Below are positions 19,031-27,521 of a stretch of DNA of 64,000 bases, in pieces. Source of the DNA: CAJQQY01 sp964564545 (lineage in GTDB: Bacteria > Bacteroidota > Bacteroidia > Chitinophagales > Saprospiraceae); NCBI GenBank assembly GCA_964564545.1, contig CAZMBP010000026.1, positions 1-64,000 of the forward strand, in the 5' to 3' direction. Both the position numbers and the translations under genes were made by a program. Below the pieces are notes generated by a model, which had not been told where the DNA came from, did not search any database, and saw only the letters and a list, made by a program, of their open reading frames with translations. Every line of letters begins with the position of its first letter. Positions within the stretch are counted from its first letter, which is position 1.

Positions 19031-20430
19031 TCTAATAATTGTAAGACGCTATGGTCATCAGGATCGAGTGTCATGACTTCCACTTCCAACATTCTTCCTC
19101 CACCCATTTCAATATTATCTCCTATTAATTTTTTTAAATTATAATCAATGGTATCCTTCATTTCTGAAGCTAATCTTCGATCACTTTCAGGCATCAAAAA
19201 GGCAAATGTTGAGAAATTTTTATAAGAAATCAAATCTACAGGTCGTAAGTACTGCGCAACTATATTGAGTATTTCTTTTTGTAAAACATCTTTAGTTTTC
19301 TCATCAAGGAAATCAAATTTATCCTCATTCAATTGTATCACACCGAAGTGACTATCATGACTCCTTAATTCTAATCTGGTTAATTCCTGACCTACTAAAA
19401 TTTTGAAAAGTCCCCATCCAAAATAATTTTTGGTGGTCTTAAATTCGTAAGTAGGTGCTTCTGCTACTCTTTTCCCAAAACCTCGAATTGCCAACTTCTC
19501 CCCTGCTGCGGTAATTTGCAAAGTTTGGACAGATCGACTAGCAATATGTTCTAAGTCCATGTCGTGACCACAATCGATACAAGAAGCTCTCATGTTTACA
19601 TCTTGCGATTGGTGATTGCAAGTTTGACATTGATTGATCTCTGAGGGCTTATCATAATCGATTCCTATGTGACGTAAAAGCTTATCACATTTCGGACAAA
19701 TCATGTCTTCATCTTGCTTAAAATCTGACTCGGGGCCGATATATGCGCATCGGAAATGGTGAATCAAATTTTCCGTTTTTAATTCCAAAGAATTGCAACT
19801 CGGACAGACCTCTCGAAAATTCATATAAGTGCCCTCGCACTCATGGCAAAGATTTACTTTATCGACTGTTTTGAACTTAAAATACTCTTGGTATTTCACC
19901 TCAGAAAGATTATCTAAAATTTGAAGATGATCATCTACTGAAATATATCCACTCAAAAAAGGAAATGAATACCCAATCTTGGAAACTCGATTTCGAAATG
20001 GAACTAGTGGCTTTTGCCGAGTATAAATATATTGAGTGGTTTTGAGAATTAGGCTTTCAGAAAAATTTAAGCCTTTTGTATTTGATTGAATTCCTTTGAC
20101 ACGTTCATTGATTTCAAGCGACTTTTGCAGCGCTTTATTCATTGTAATATCCTCAACTCTTCCATCAGTCAACTGAACTATTTCGGTAGGAATTGAAAGT
20201 GATTTGACAAACAAAGGTTTTAAATACATTGAAGCAACCTCCGAACTTCTCACCTCTTTGATGATGTTCGAGACTACTTCTGGAGATTCATTCTCTATGA
20301 ATATTCCGTCAGCTTTCGTCAGGTCTAGGCCTGCGAAATTTGCATCCGTTTTAACAATCGCAAAATTTAGACCTTCAAATTCCTTGAAGTCTAATCTAAG
20401 CGGTCGTTGTAATATTCTTAATGCATTCAT
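19027..20430 (-). CDS. Zinc-ribbon TackOD1-like protein with degenerate GGDEF domain and retained I-site
   Basis: In the 467-residue protein, residues ~1-90 look like a weak receiver-like domain. Residues ~190-290 hold paired Cys knuckles (C195/C198, C209/C212, C245/C248, C268/C271, C284/C287, plus C228) with 'LIHHFRCAYIGPESDF', which I recognise as the TackOD1 metal-binding domain. Residues ~345-455 have the layout of a GGDEF domain, but the signature is NFSTF (405-409) instead of GGDEF, so no cyclase activity is expected. RPVD at 396-399 occupies the place of the RxxD c-di-GMP inhibitory site, five residues upstream as in true GGDEF proteins. It overlaps the synthase gene by 4 bp. A role as cytoplasmic second-messenger receptor is inferred. 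Confidence 0.72.
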   Translation of the reverse strand: MNALRILQRPLRLDFKEFEGLNFAIVKTDANFAGLDLTKADGIFIENESPEVVSNIIKEVRSSEVASMYLKPLFVKSLSIPTEIVQLTDGRVEDITMNKALQKSLEINERVKGIQSNTKGLNFSESLILKTTQYIYTRQKPLVPFRNRVSKIGYSFPFLSGYISVDDHLQILDNLSEVKYQEYFKFKTVDKVNLCHECEGTYMNFREVCPSCNSLELKTENLIHHFRCAYIGPESDFKQDEDMICPKCDKLLRHIGIDYDKPSEINQCQTCNHQSQDVNMRASCIDCGHDMDLEHIASRSVQTLQITAAGEKLAIRGFGKRVAEAPTYEFKTTKNYFGWGLFKILVGQELTRLELRSHDSHFGVIQLNEDKFDFLDEKTKDVLQKEILNIVAQYLRPVDLISYKNFSTFAFLMPESDRRLASEMKDTIDYNLKKLIGDNIEMGGGRMLEVEVMTLDPDDHSVLQLLE

Positions 20431-20630
20431 GTTAGACGTATGCTAGGACATTTAAGCTTTTTCAATTTACATTTACAAATTCATTTAATTGTTATGCATT
20501 GGTCTTTACTTGAGTAGCTATAAAATAATTTAATTTGACAAAAATTAAACCTCTTTTATTTAGTTTAAGTGACTGTTAAAAAAAAATATTACCAATCACA
20601 ACCATCTGATGATCAAATATTTATAATTAA

Positions 20631-21695
20631 TCATAATTCGTATTTCAATTTGGATACATCGACAGTCATTTTATAAAAATTAACCCATCTAGTTCCTTCC
20701 TCTTCCGTAATTGGCATAATGTCAATCACTACATTTCGCCTTACAGGTTCATATTTACTTTGAAATTCTACTGGTAATTCCTTAGTAGAAATATAAATAT
20801 TACTGATTCGCCCTAAGCCTTTCATTCCATCAGGAAATTTGATTTGCATTACATCATTGATTTCTAAATGGCTCATCAATTCTGGATCAAAATAAGCTCG
20901 AATACTAATATTTTCTTTTTGGTGAATCGTCATCACATCTTGCTTTTCATAGCAAACTTCATTCGGGCTGAAATTTATATTTCCAATAATCCCATCAATC
21001 AAAGCGACGTAAGGAACGATCTCATTGATCATTACCTTCTCAAAAGTTTTTTTATCCGTTTCTAACTTTTGCATCTCTTTCTCTTGTTTTCGAAGTCGAG
21101 ATAAATGTCTCTTCAAAAAGCTGATTTCTTCTTTTAAAATTTTCTTTTGCACTTCTATCTTCATGATTTCGGACTCAATAGAAGTCAATGTATATTCAAT
21201 ATTATTAACACCAAGCAAAACTAAATCTTGCTGATGCTTAAATTCATCTTTCTTAAATTTTAGTCGAGAAGATAAATTGACTTTTTCTATATTTTTTAAC
21301 GCTATCTGTTTTCTCAAATTTAATCGTTCCCGTTCTATCCAATCAATTGGTTTTTGAGCATCATAAGAATTTCTAATTGAAGTTCCTATTTCATTATATT
21401 CATTGTGATAGAAAAATAGAGTATCTCCTTGCTTCACTTCTTGCCCTTCCTCCACTCGGATATCTAAGATTTTTATATCGTTGGTAAATGTCAATGCTTG
21501 CTTCTTTAATTCCACTTGTCCATTTCCTCTCAAAACTGCTACTCCATTAAAAATTCTAAAACCACTAAACAAAATTATAGCACTAAGAATACCTATCCAA
21601 GACCACTTTTGCCAATTGATCTTTTGCTTGGCCTTCGGCGGCTCTTTGAGCGTTTTGATGACGCTCGTTTTTGTTTTGAAATTAAAATTTTTCAT
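20631..21695 (-). CDS. HlyD-family periplasmic adaptor (membrane fusion) protein
   Basis: The 354-residue protein has a short cytoplasmic tail, one membrane helix (~32-50), a biotinyl-lipoyl-like half motif ('ILDIRVEEGQEVKQGDTLFFY'), a long coiled-coil hairpin (~125-240, rich in Lys/Glu/Leu), a second lipoyl half ('YVALIDGIIGNINFSPNEVCY') and a beta-barrel C-terminal part. Such adaptors link an inner-membrane machine to an outer-membrane channel. Here the partner is probably the adjacent glycosyltransferase, as Alg44 partners Alg8. There is no ABC or RND transporter gene nearby. It starts 62 bp after the TolC-like gene. Confidence 0.85.
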   Translation of the reverse strand: MKNFNFKTKTSVIKTLKEPPKAKQKINWQKWSWIGILSAIILFSGFRIFNGVAVLRGNGQVELKKQALTFTNDIKILDIRVEEGQEVKQGDTLFFYHNEYNEIGTSIRNSYDAQKPIDWIERERLNLRKQIALKNIEKVNLSSRLKFKKDEFKHQQDLVLLGVNNIEYTLTSIESEIMKIEVQKKILKEEISFLKRHLSRLRKQEKEMQKLETDKKTFEKVMINEIVPYVALIDGIIGNINFSPNEVCYEKQDVMTIHQKENISIRAYFDPELMSHLEINDVMQIKFPDGMKGLGRISNIYISTKELPVEFQSKYEPVRRNVVIDIMPITEEEGTRWVNFYKMTVDVSKLKYEL

Positions 21696-21756
21696 GATTA
21701 TCTCTGATTAATTTCAGTCGATATATTCTTTATGTTTATTTAATTATCTTCTTCTC

Positions 21757-23475
21757 TTAGTTTTTTGAAACCTGTTTATTTCGTTTATCCATATCAATTA
21801 ATGCTCCTAAATTTTCAAATAGAAAAACACTTTTTGGCTTTGCTCGCAAAGCGGACGAAATCCAAAATTCTAAATGGTTTCGATTTTCAAATTTTGAAAT
21901 AGGTACTTTTTCAATCTTCAAAGTGGTAAAAACTGGATCATAAATGGTCAAAGCTAAAATTCCTGCTTCTCCAAATTTCCGGTAATATTCCAATGGAATT
22001 TTCTCATCTAAAATGACTGACTTGAATTCGTTCTTTTGCAAATAATTTGTGACAAAAGTGAAATTCTGTTTCAAGTCTAATTGAGTCAAATAAACGTATC
22101 TGACTCCTTCCAATTTTTTTCCAACTTCCTCAAATTTTCGAATACTCAAACAAGACATAAAATCAGCATGATGACTCTTCGTCGCAATCTTTGCCATATT
22201 GAGATACATCACTTGTTGAATATCGACCAAATCTAAATCTACTGCCAAAATGAAATCTTGAAGATCCAAAGCTTTCAAAGGTGAATGGCCTCGACGATCA
22301 TAATTCAACAAAACTCTTTCCACTCGCAACTGTTCTTCTAATCTTGCTTTGTGGTGTAGCGAAGCAATATATTTTTTCATGTTGTAATTATACTCTTGAT
22401 ACAAATTCAATAATTCACGAGTATTATTATAGACTTGATTATCGGCTTTTTGTTGGATGAGTTCACTTTCTAAAAAGTTAGACATCCGTTTTTCTTTTTT
22501 ATTAAAATCAATCGGCATGCTAAAGGATGCTCCAAAGCTTGCATAGGATCGATCAAACTCGTAAGTCCGAGTTCTTACATTATAATTGCCAAATAACTTT
22601 AAATTGGGAAGATTTACATTTGCTTCTTTATTCATGATCGCCTCCTTTTTCACATCGACCATCTTATTGATTAGTTGTTCGTAAATCGTATCGTTAAGCA
22701 ATTTGTCTATATCAACATTCAAAATAGGAAATTTCCCTGCATCTAATTCCAATGTATTTTGTTGGACTCTAGCAGTAAATGCATGATTGAATTTTTCGTA
22801 AGTAACTAACAATGCTTTACTTTCTTCGATCTTCTTTTTCACATCTAAAACCTCTGTGTATTTCACATCATGGATGTAATACAAGTCCATCAAAATCTCC
22901 ATCAAAGATTCTAGATAAGGAATTCGTTGGTGCAATAATTCAATCTTTCTCTGGTTGACAGCATGAATTATTTTATTATAAATGAAAGGATAATTATTAT
23001 TTCTTCTTCTTAAATCTGCCTCTAATTTATACATATTCAATTCGTCCTCAACTGCTTTACTTTTTCTTCTTTTATCAAAATAACCATCGTTCAAAACGTC
23101 CCATTCTACTCCTGCTCGCCATCTGGTTCCTGGCTCTAAAACTTCATCAGCTCGCTCTCCATTGTGTGTATATCTTGCTGAAAGACTAAGCCCAAAATCT
23201 TTCTCAATAGCTTTCTTTTTCTCTTGCAATAACAAGCCTTCCAAGCTGTCTACTTCTGTAAAACCATACCCCAAAAGGTCAATCACCTGCTGCATGGCCA
23301 CATCGTCCGCAACAAGTTGATTATCAGTCGATTTCGTAAAATCCAACATCAAAATTGCCTTTTGATAAATGCTATCTTCCAATGTTTTATTCAGCTTTCT
23401 CGGCTGAGCTAACAAGGTATTTACATTTACAAAAAAACAAACCCCAAAAAGTAAAATACTCCATGATTTTCTCAT
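21757..23475 (-). CDS. TolC-like outer-membrane protein
   Basis: The 572-residue protein has a 24-residue signal peptide ending in LLAQ. The body is mostly long alpha-helical segments with TolC-type features ('LSARYTHNGERADEVLEPGTRWRAGVEWDVLNDGYF', split beta-strand/helix regions, and 'YASFGASFSMPIDFNKKEKR'), consistent with a divergent outer-membrane efflux protein. The C-terminal ~130 residues (from about 440) are unusual and look like a separate alpha/beta domain. It is encoded just before the HlyD-like adaptor and would supply the outer-membrane exit of the exopolysaccharide system. Confidence 0.75.
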   Translation of the reverse strand: MRKSWSILLFGVCFFVNVNTLLAQPRKLNKTLEDSIYQKAILMLDFTKSTDNQLVADDVAMQQVIDLLGYGFTEVDSLEGLLLQEKKKAIEKDFGLSLSARYTHNGERADEVLEPGTRWRAGVEWDVLNDGYFDKRRKSKAVEDELNMYKLEADLRRRNNNYPFIYNKIIHAVNQRKIELLHQRIPYLESLMEILMDLYYIHDVKYTEVLDVKKKIEESKALLVTYEKFNHAFTARVQQNTLELDAGKFPILNVDIDKLLNDTIYEQLINKMVDVKKEAIMNKEANVNLPNLKLFGNYNVRTRTYEFDRSYASFGASFSMPIDFNKKEKRMSNFLESELIQQKADNQVYNNTRELLNLYQEYNYNMKKYIASLHHKARLEEQLRVERVLLNYDRRGHSPLKALDLQDFILAVDLDLVDIQQVMYLNMAKIATKSHHADFMSCLSIRKFEEVGKKLEGVRYVYLTQLDLKQNFTFVTNYLQKNEFKSVILDEKIPLEYYRKFGEAGILALTIYDPVFTTLKIEKVPISKFENRNHLEFWISSALRAKPKSVFLFENLGALIDMDKRNKQVSKN

Positions 23476-23618
23476 ACACTACTGCTATTTTTGTTCCCCA
23501 AAATGCATCAATATAGTATGCTTAATATTTGAACTTTATGTATTTCTTAGCTCTTGTAAAGCTATATTTCTATCATGGTTAAGTTGGAAGGGAAAAACTT
23601 TAAGGTTAATTTAGAACC

Positions 23619-23658
23619 GTGAATAGTTAATCTAAAAATCATAGTATTAACTATTCAC
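23619..23658. repeat. 12-bp perfect inverted repeat between dehydrogenase and TolC-like genes
   Basis: GTGAATAGTTAA (23619-23630) pairs with TTAACTATTCAC (23647-23658) around a 16-nt loop. There is no T-run, so I do not call it an intrinsic terminator; it could still separate the two transcripts. Confidence 0.5.
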
Positions 23659-23678
23659 CATTCCAAATTCACCATTAA

Positions 23679-25046
23679 TTAGAGGGTCATGTAAACCACT
23701 CCTCTAGGTACATTTTTGATGGTATTTCTAAAATCAAAAATGAATGGTTGAGCAGAACTCATTGACATATAATTATCAATAGTCTCTTCCTTAAATTCTT
23801 TGTGTGGAACTGCTAAAACTATGCAATCAAACTCGCCTGTAGGATTCTCCGTCGTCTCGATCCCATACTCCTGCATCACTTCCTCAGGAACAGCTTGTGG
23901 ATCTTCAACAGTTACATTGATTCCCATGCTTTTGAGATGTTGTACCATTTCAGCAGCTTTAGAATTCCTAATATCTTGCACATCTTCTTTAAAAGTGATA
24001 CCTCGAACTAGGACTTTCGCATCCATATTTGCAATACCATCTTCCCTCAATTGTTTTGCGATTCGATTAGCAACATGTTGTGGCATATTATCATTTACTG
24101 ATCTTGAAGCTGCAATCAATTTTGCATTCACTCCCAACTCATTCGCCTTGTGAACCAAATAATATGGATCAACTCCTATGCAATGACCGCCAACTAAACC
24201 TGGATAGAATTTTAAGAAATTCCATTTCGTTCCTGCTGCATCCAACACATCTTGTGTTCGAATTCCTACTTTTTCAAAAATCATAGACAACTCATTCATC
24301 AATGCAATATTGATATCACGTTGTGTATTTTCAATGATTTTAGAAGCCTCTGCTACTTTGATTGAAGTCGCAGGATGAACACCAGCTTCGATAATCATAT
24401 TGTAAACTTCAGCAATTACATCACAAGCTTCTTGGTCGCAACCTGAAACTACTTTTGTAATTTTTGTCAACGTATGTTTTTTATCACCTGGATTAATTCG
24501 CTCTGGTGAGTATCCTATTTTAAAATCAACGCCTGCTTTCAAGCCCGATTTATTTTCCAAAATTGGTTGACAAACTTCTTCCGTACACCCTGGATAAACT
24601 GTTGATTCAAAAACCACGTAATCTCCTTTTTTCAAAACAGTCGCCACCATCTGAGTTGCACTAATTAATGCATTTAAATTTGGCTTTTTGTTCCCATCAA
24701 CTGGAGTCGGAACCGCTACGATATAAAATTTAGCTTCTGCTAAATCATTGACGTTCGCAGTAAAATTTATATGTCTGTTGGCAAATGCACTTCTTGGTAG
24801 TTCACCAGAAGGATCTTCACTTGCATTCATCATGTTCACTCGATTCTGCTTAATATCAAATCCGACACATTTTAATTTCCTAGCAAATTCAAGTGCGAGA
24901 GGTAACCCAACGTATCCTAATCCAATTACAGCCATTTGGGCATTATGAATTAATAAATCCGTAATTATTTTATGGGTTTTTTGTTTATTAGAAGTGGATG
25001 TTCCTGATACATTTGTATCAGAAAAGGTATGATGTAGGTCTAGCAT
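23679..25046 (-). CDS. UDP-N-acetylhexosamine 6-dehydrogenase (TviB/WbpA-type nucleotide sugar dehydrogenase)
   Basis: The 455-residue protein has an atypical 35-residue N-terminal extension, a Rossmann domain with GLGYVG (42-47) and VGFDI, the conserved 'VVFESTVYPGCTEE', 'YSPERINPGDK', a central helix with K230, and the catalytic 'GLVGGHCIGVDPYYL' with Cys289. The motif GTKWNFLKFYPGLVGG before the Cys is typical of enzymes that make UDP-GlcNAcA or UDP-GalNAcA. It oxidises C6 twice with NAD to a uronic acid, a likely precursor for the polymer made by the downstream synthase. A decayed duplicate lies immediately upstream. Confidence 0.93.
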   Translation of the reverse strand: MLDLHHTFSDTNVSGTSTSNKQKTHKIITDLLIHNAQMAVIGLGYVGLPLALEFARKLKCVGFDIKQNRVNMMNASEDPSGELPRSAFANRHINFTANVNDLAEAKFYIVAVPTPVDGNKKPNLNALISATQMVATVLKKGDYVVFESTVYPGCTEEVCQPILENKSGLKAGVDFKIGYSPERINPGDKKHTLTKITKVVSGCDQEACDVIAEVYNMIIEAGVHPATSIKVAEASKIIENTQRDINIALMNELSMIFEKVGIRTQDVLDAAGTKWNFLKFYPGLVGGHCIGVDPYYLVHKANELGVNAKLIAASRSVNDNMPQHVANRIAKQLREDGIANMDAKVLVRGITFKEDVQDIRNSKAAEMVQHLKSMGINVTVEDPQAVPEEVMQEYGIETTENPTGEFDCIVLAVPHKEFKEETIDNYMSMSSAQPFIFDFRNTIKNVPRGVVYMTL

Positions 25047-25438
25047 GTTTAGTTATTTACGTAAAAAATTAAAAAAAATTAAGGGAAAAGTAACGTGGGG
25101 GAAGGATACTATTTAAACAGTTTTTTAAGTCTGGAATACCACTTATTAAAATATTAATTTTATGGGAAGCCCTTATTCAATCAATATTTTTGAGGTTGTT
25201 TTTTCAACATTTTCTCTTTTACCAATTCTATTTCGAAATCTGATTTTTTATTTTTTCCAAAAAAATTAAACCACCGTACTATAAGCTGACGAGGAAATGC
25301 AAGAATAACTTTAGTGATTTCATAGCCCCAACTTAAAAATTGGGGCTATGAATCTTCTGTTTATTTGGCACCCGACGCAAGCATCTGATATTTTTTAGAT
25401 CAAAATTAGAATCAGATGAAAAAGCAGTATTTGCAATT
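25047..25438. repeat. Intergenic copy 2 of a tandem duplication
   Basis: This 392-bp spacer is similar along most of its length to the spacer at 26420-26783, for example GTGGGGGAAGGAT followed by CTATTTAAACAG in both. It also holds a 12-bp dyad (25320-25331 with 25340-25351, TCATAGCCCCAA/TTGGGGCTATGA) not found in the other copy. It should contain the promoter of the intact dehydrogenase gene. Confidence 0.7.
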
Positions 25439-26419
25439 TTACCCAAATCGCTTTTTCATCATAGAGATTATTCTGGAGAAAGCGCTGTAATTATTTTCTC
25501 CATTTTTATCCTCGTAAGGTAATTCCTCAGATTTACTTTTTATCGGATTTGATACTGGATTTCTGACTTCAATGGAATCGTATTTTGATGCACAAACAGA
25601 GTCGTAAGCGGCATCTAACACATCCTGTGTTCGGACTCCTGCCTTCTCAAAAATCATAGATAACTCATTCATCAATGCAATATTGATCTCACGTTGTGTA
25701 TTTTCAATGATTTTAGCAGCCTCCGCTTCTTTGATTGAAGTTGCTTGATGAACACCTGCCTCGATAATCATTTTATAAACTTCAGCAATCACATCGCAAG
25801 CTTCTTGGTCGCAACCTGAAACTACTTTTGTGGTTTTTGTCAAAGATTGTTTTTTATCGCCTGATTGATTTTGCTCTGGCGAGTATCCTATCTTAAAATC
25901 AACGCCAGCTTTCAAGCCTGATTGATTTTCCAAAATTGGTTGACAAACTTCCTCAGTATATCCAGGATAGACTGTAGATTCAAAAACCACGTAATCTCCT
26001 TTTTTCAAAACCGTTGCCAACAGGTGAGTTGCACTAATTAATTCACTTAAATCTTGTTTTTTATTGGAATCAACTGGAGTCGGAACAGCTACGATATAAA
26101 ATTTAGCTTCCGCTAAATCATTTATTCTCGCAGTAATATTTATAGGTCTATTTGAAAAAGGACTTCGTCGTCGTTGACCAGAAGGATCTTCACTTGCATT
26201 CATCATATTCACATGATTCTGCTTGATGTCAAATGCGACACATTTTAATTTTCTAGAAAACTCAAGTGCAAGAGGTAACCCAATGTATCCGAGTCCAATT
26301 ACCGCTATTTGGGCATTATGAACTAATAAATCCGTAATTATTTTATGGGGTTTTCGCTTAATTGAAGTGGGGCTTCCTGATACATTAGTATCAGAATAGG
26401 CCTGATGTAGGTTTAGCAT
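25439..26419 (-). pseudogene. Chimeric pseudogene: truncated nucleotide sugar dehydrogenase fused to a SPOR-protein tail
   Basis: Residues 1-271 align without gaps to the intact dehydrogenase at 23679-25046; I count about 48 differences (about 82% identical). Conserved positions are lost: ESTVYPGC has Cys154 changed to Tyr, and YSPERINPGDK has become YSPEQNQSGDK. After residue 271 the frame switches to YDSVCASKYDS...NPIKSKSE, which matches the C-terminus of the SPOR protein at 26784-27356 (YYSVCVAKYNS...NSIKSKSG), reading through its old stop (TAA to TAC). The catalytic Cys domain is missing, so it cannot be a working dehydrogenase. Confidence 0.85.
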
Positions 26420-26783
26420 GTTAAGTTAGTTATTAATGTAGTTATTTAGTTATTTACACAAAACAGTTGAAAATCAAGGGCAATATATCGTGGGGGAAGG
26501 ATCCTATTTAAACAGTTGTTTAAAGCATGGAATACCTTTAAGTAAAATATTCATTTTTAGTAGGGCTTAAATTCAATAAATATTTTTGATATTATTTGTT
26601 TCCAACATATTCTTTTATTACCAATTCTATACCGAAATCTGATTTTGAAGTTTTTTTTGAAAAAAATTGAAAAAGTTCATCATATAAAAAAGCGATGCTA
26701 GTAAATTTACCAACATCGCTTTTTTATATTTTGAAATACAAAATTACATCCCACTAAATAGTTCTTATTCTGAAAAAAACACT
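26420..26783. repeat. Intergenic copy 1 of a tandem duplication
   Basis: This spacer between the SPOR gene and the chimeric pseudogene is the counterpart of 25047-25438. It includes the ATCGTGGGGGAAGGA motif (26487-26501) and the SPOR-gene terminator at 26686-26725. Confidence 0.7.
26686..26725. terminator. Intrinsic terminator downstream of the SPOR protein gene
   Basis: AAAAAAGCGATG (26686-26697) pairs with CATCGCTTTTTT (26714-26725), with A- and T-runs on the two sides. Confidence 0.85.
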
Positions 26784-27356
26784 TTAATTATCTTCTCTCT
26801 TTTTATGTACGTAAGCTTTTTTTCCAGATTTGCTTTTTATCGAATTCGCTACTGCATTTGCATCTTCACTTGAATTATATTTTGCTACACAAACAGAGTA
26901 GTAGTCTGAAAAATCAAATTCAACGATTTCCGCATTTGGATATCCCGCACCTCTTAATCTATCTACCTCCGCTTGAGCATTCTCTTCACTTTTGAAAGCT
27001 CCAGCAATTACTAAATAGTCTCCTGAACTTTTAGGACTGCTAAGGATGACCTCTTCTACATCATCTTCACTACCTATAATATCTTCTTCATCTCCTTCAA
27101 GAGGAATGACTTCATCATCATCTGCGTCTTCATCAGAAGTAATAGAACCTCTAGCATCATTGTGTTCATCTGCAGGTTCGTCATCATCTTCCTCGATATC
27201 TTCGATAGGCTTATCATCTTCTTTGTCGGCGCTAATATCATTAACATGAATAGTAGCTGGAGATTTTTTTGCGCATGATTCTGCTTGAGTTGCCATGTAG
27301 GTTAGTCCTAAAATGATGACTAAGGCAAGGATAAAATAAGTTACTGTTTTTCCCAT
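26784..27356 (-). CDS. Membrane-anchored SPOR-domain protein with acidic linker
   Basis: The start is placed at 27356 (MGKTVTYFILALVIILG) because the longer frame adds 36 residues of unlikely sequence. The 190-residue protein has one N-terminal membrane helix, a very acidic Asp/Glu-rich linker (roughly residues 36-105), and a C-terminal SPOR domain ('GDYLVIAGAFKSEENAQAEVDRL' to KKAYVHKK). SPOR domains bind denuded peptidoglycan, often at division sites. The 3' end of this gene has been duplicated into the chimeric pseudogene downstream. Confidence 0.85.
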   Translation of the reverse strand: MGKTVTYFILALVIILGLTYMATQAESCAKKSPATIHVNDISADKEDDKPIEDIEEDDDEPADEHNDARGSITSDEDADDDEVIPLEGDEEDIIGSEDDVEEVILSSPKSSGDYLVIAGAFKSEENAQAEVDRLRGAGYPNAEIVEFDFSDYYSVCVAKYNSSEDANAVANSIKSKSGKKAYVHKKREDN

Positions 27357-27460
27357 AGTTTGCTTTTTTTTTGTGTTAGTTTTATATTCTGGTAAAATTA
27401 TAGATAATTTCTGGAACGGCAAAAGGGTATTTTTATCTTGTAATATGAGGATGACTCTAC

Positions 27461-27480
27461 TCACAAAGTGACTTTGAGTA
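27461..27480. repeat. Second copy of the TCACAARGTGACTTYGAGT intergenic motif
   Basis: TCACAAAGTGACTTTGAGTA matches the motif at 2975-2994 in 17 of 20 positions. It forms a dyad with the flanking CTAC/GTAG. It lies between the helicase stop and the SPOR gene. Confidence 0.4.
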
Positions 27481-27521
27481 GTTTAACTAAAATATTTCTT
27501 AAACTCATTTGGAGCTCTTCA

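Noticed and set aside
27046..27249. Ser-rich 67-residue plus-strand frame
   Set aside because: It is the antisense of the Asp/Glu-rich linker of the SPOR protein.
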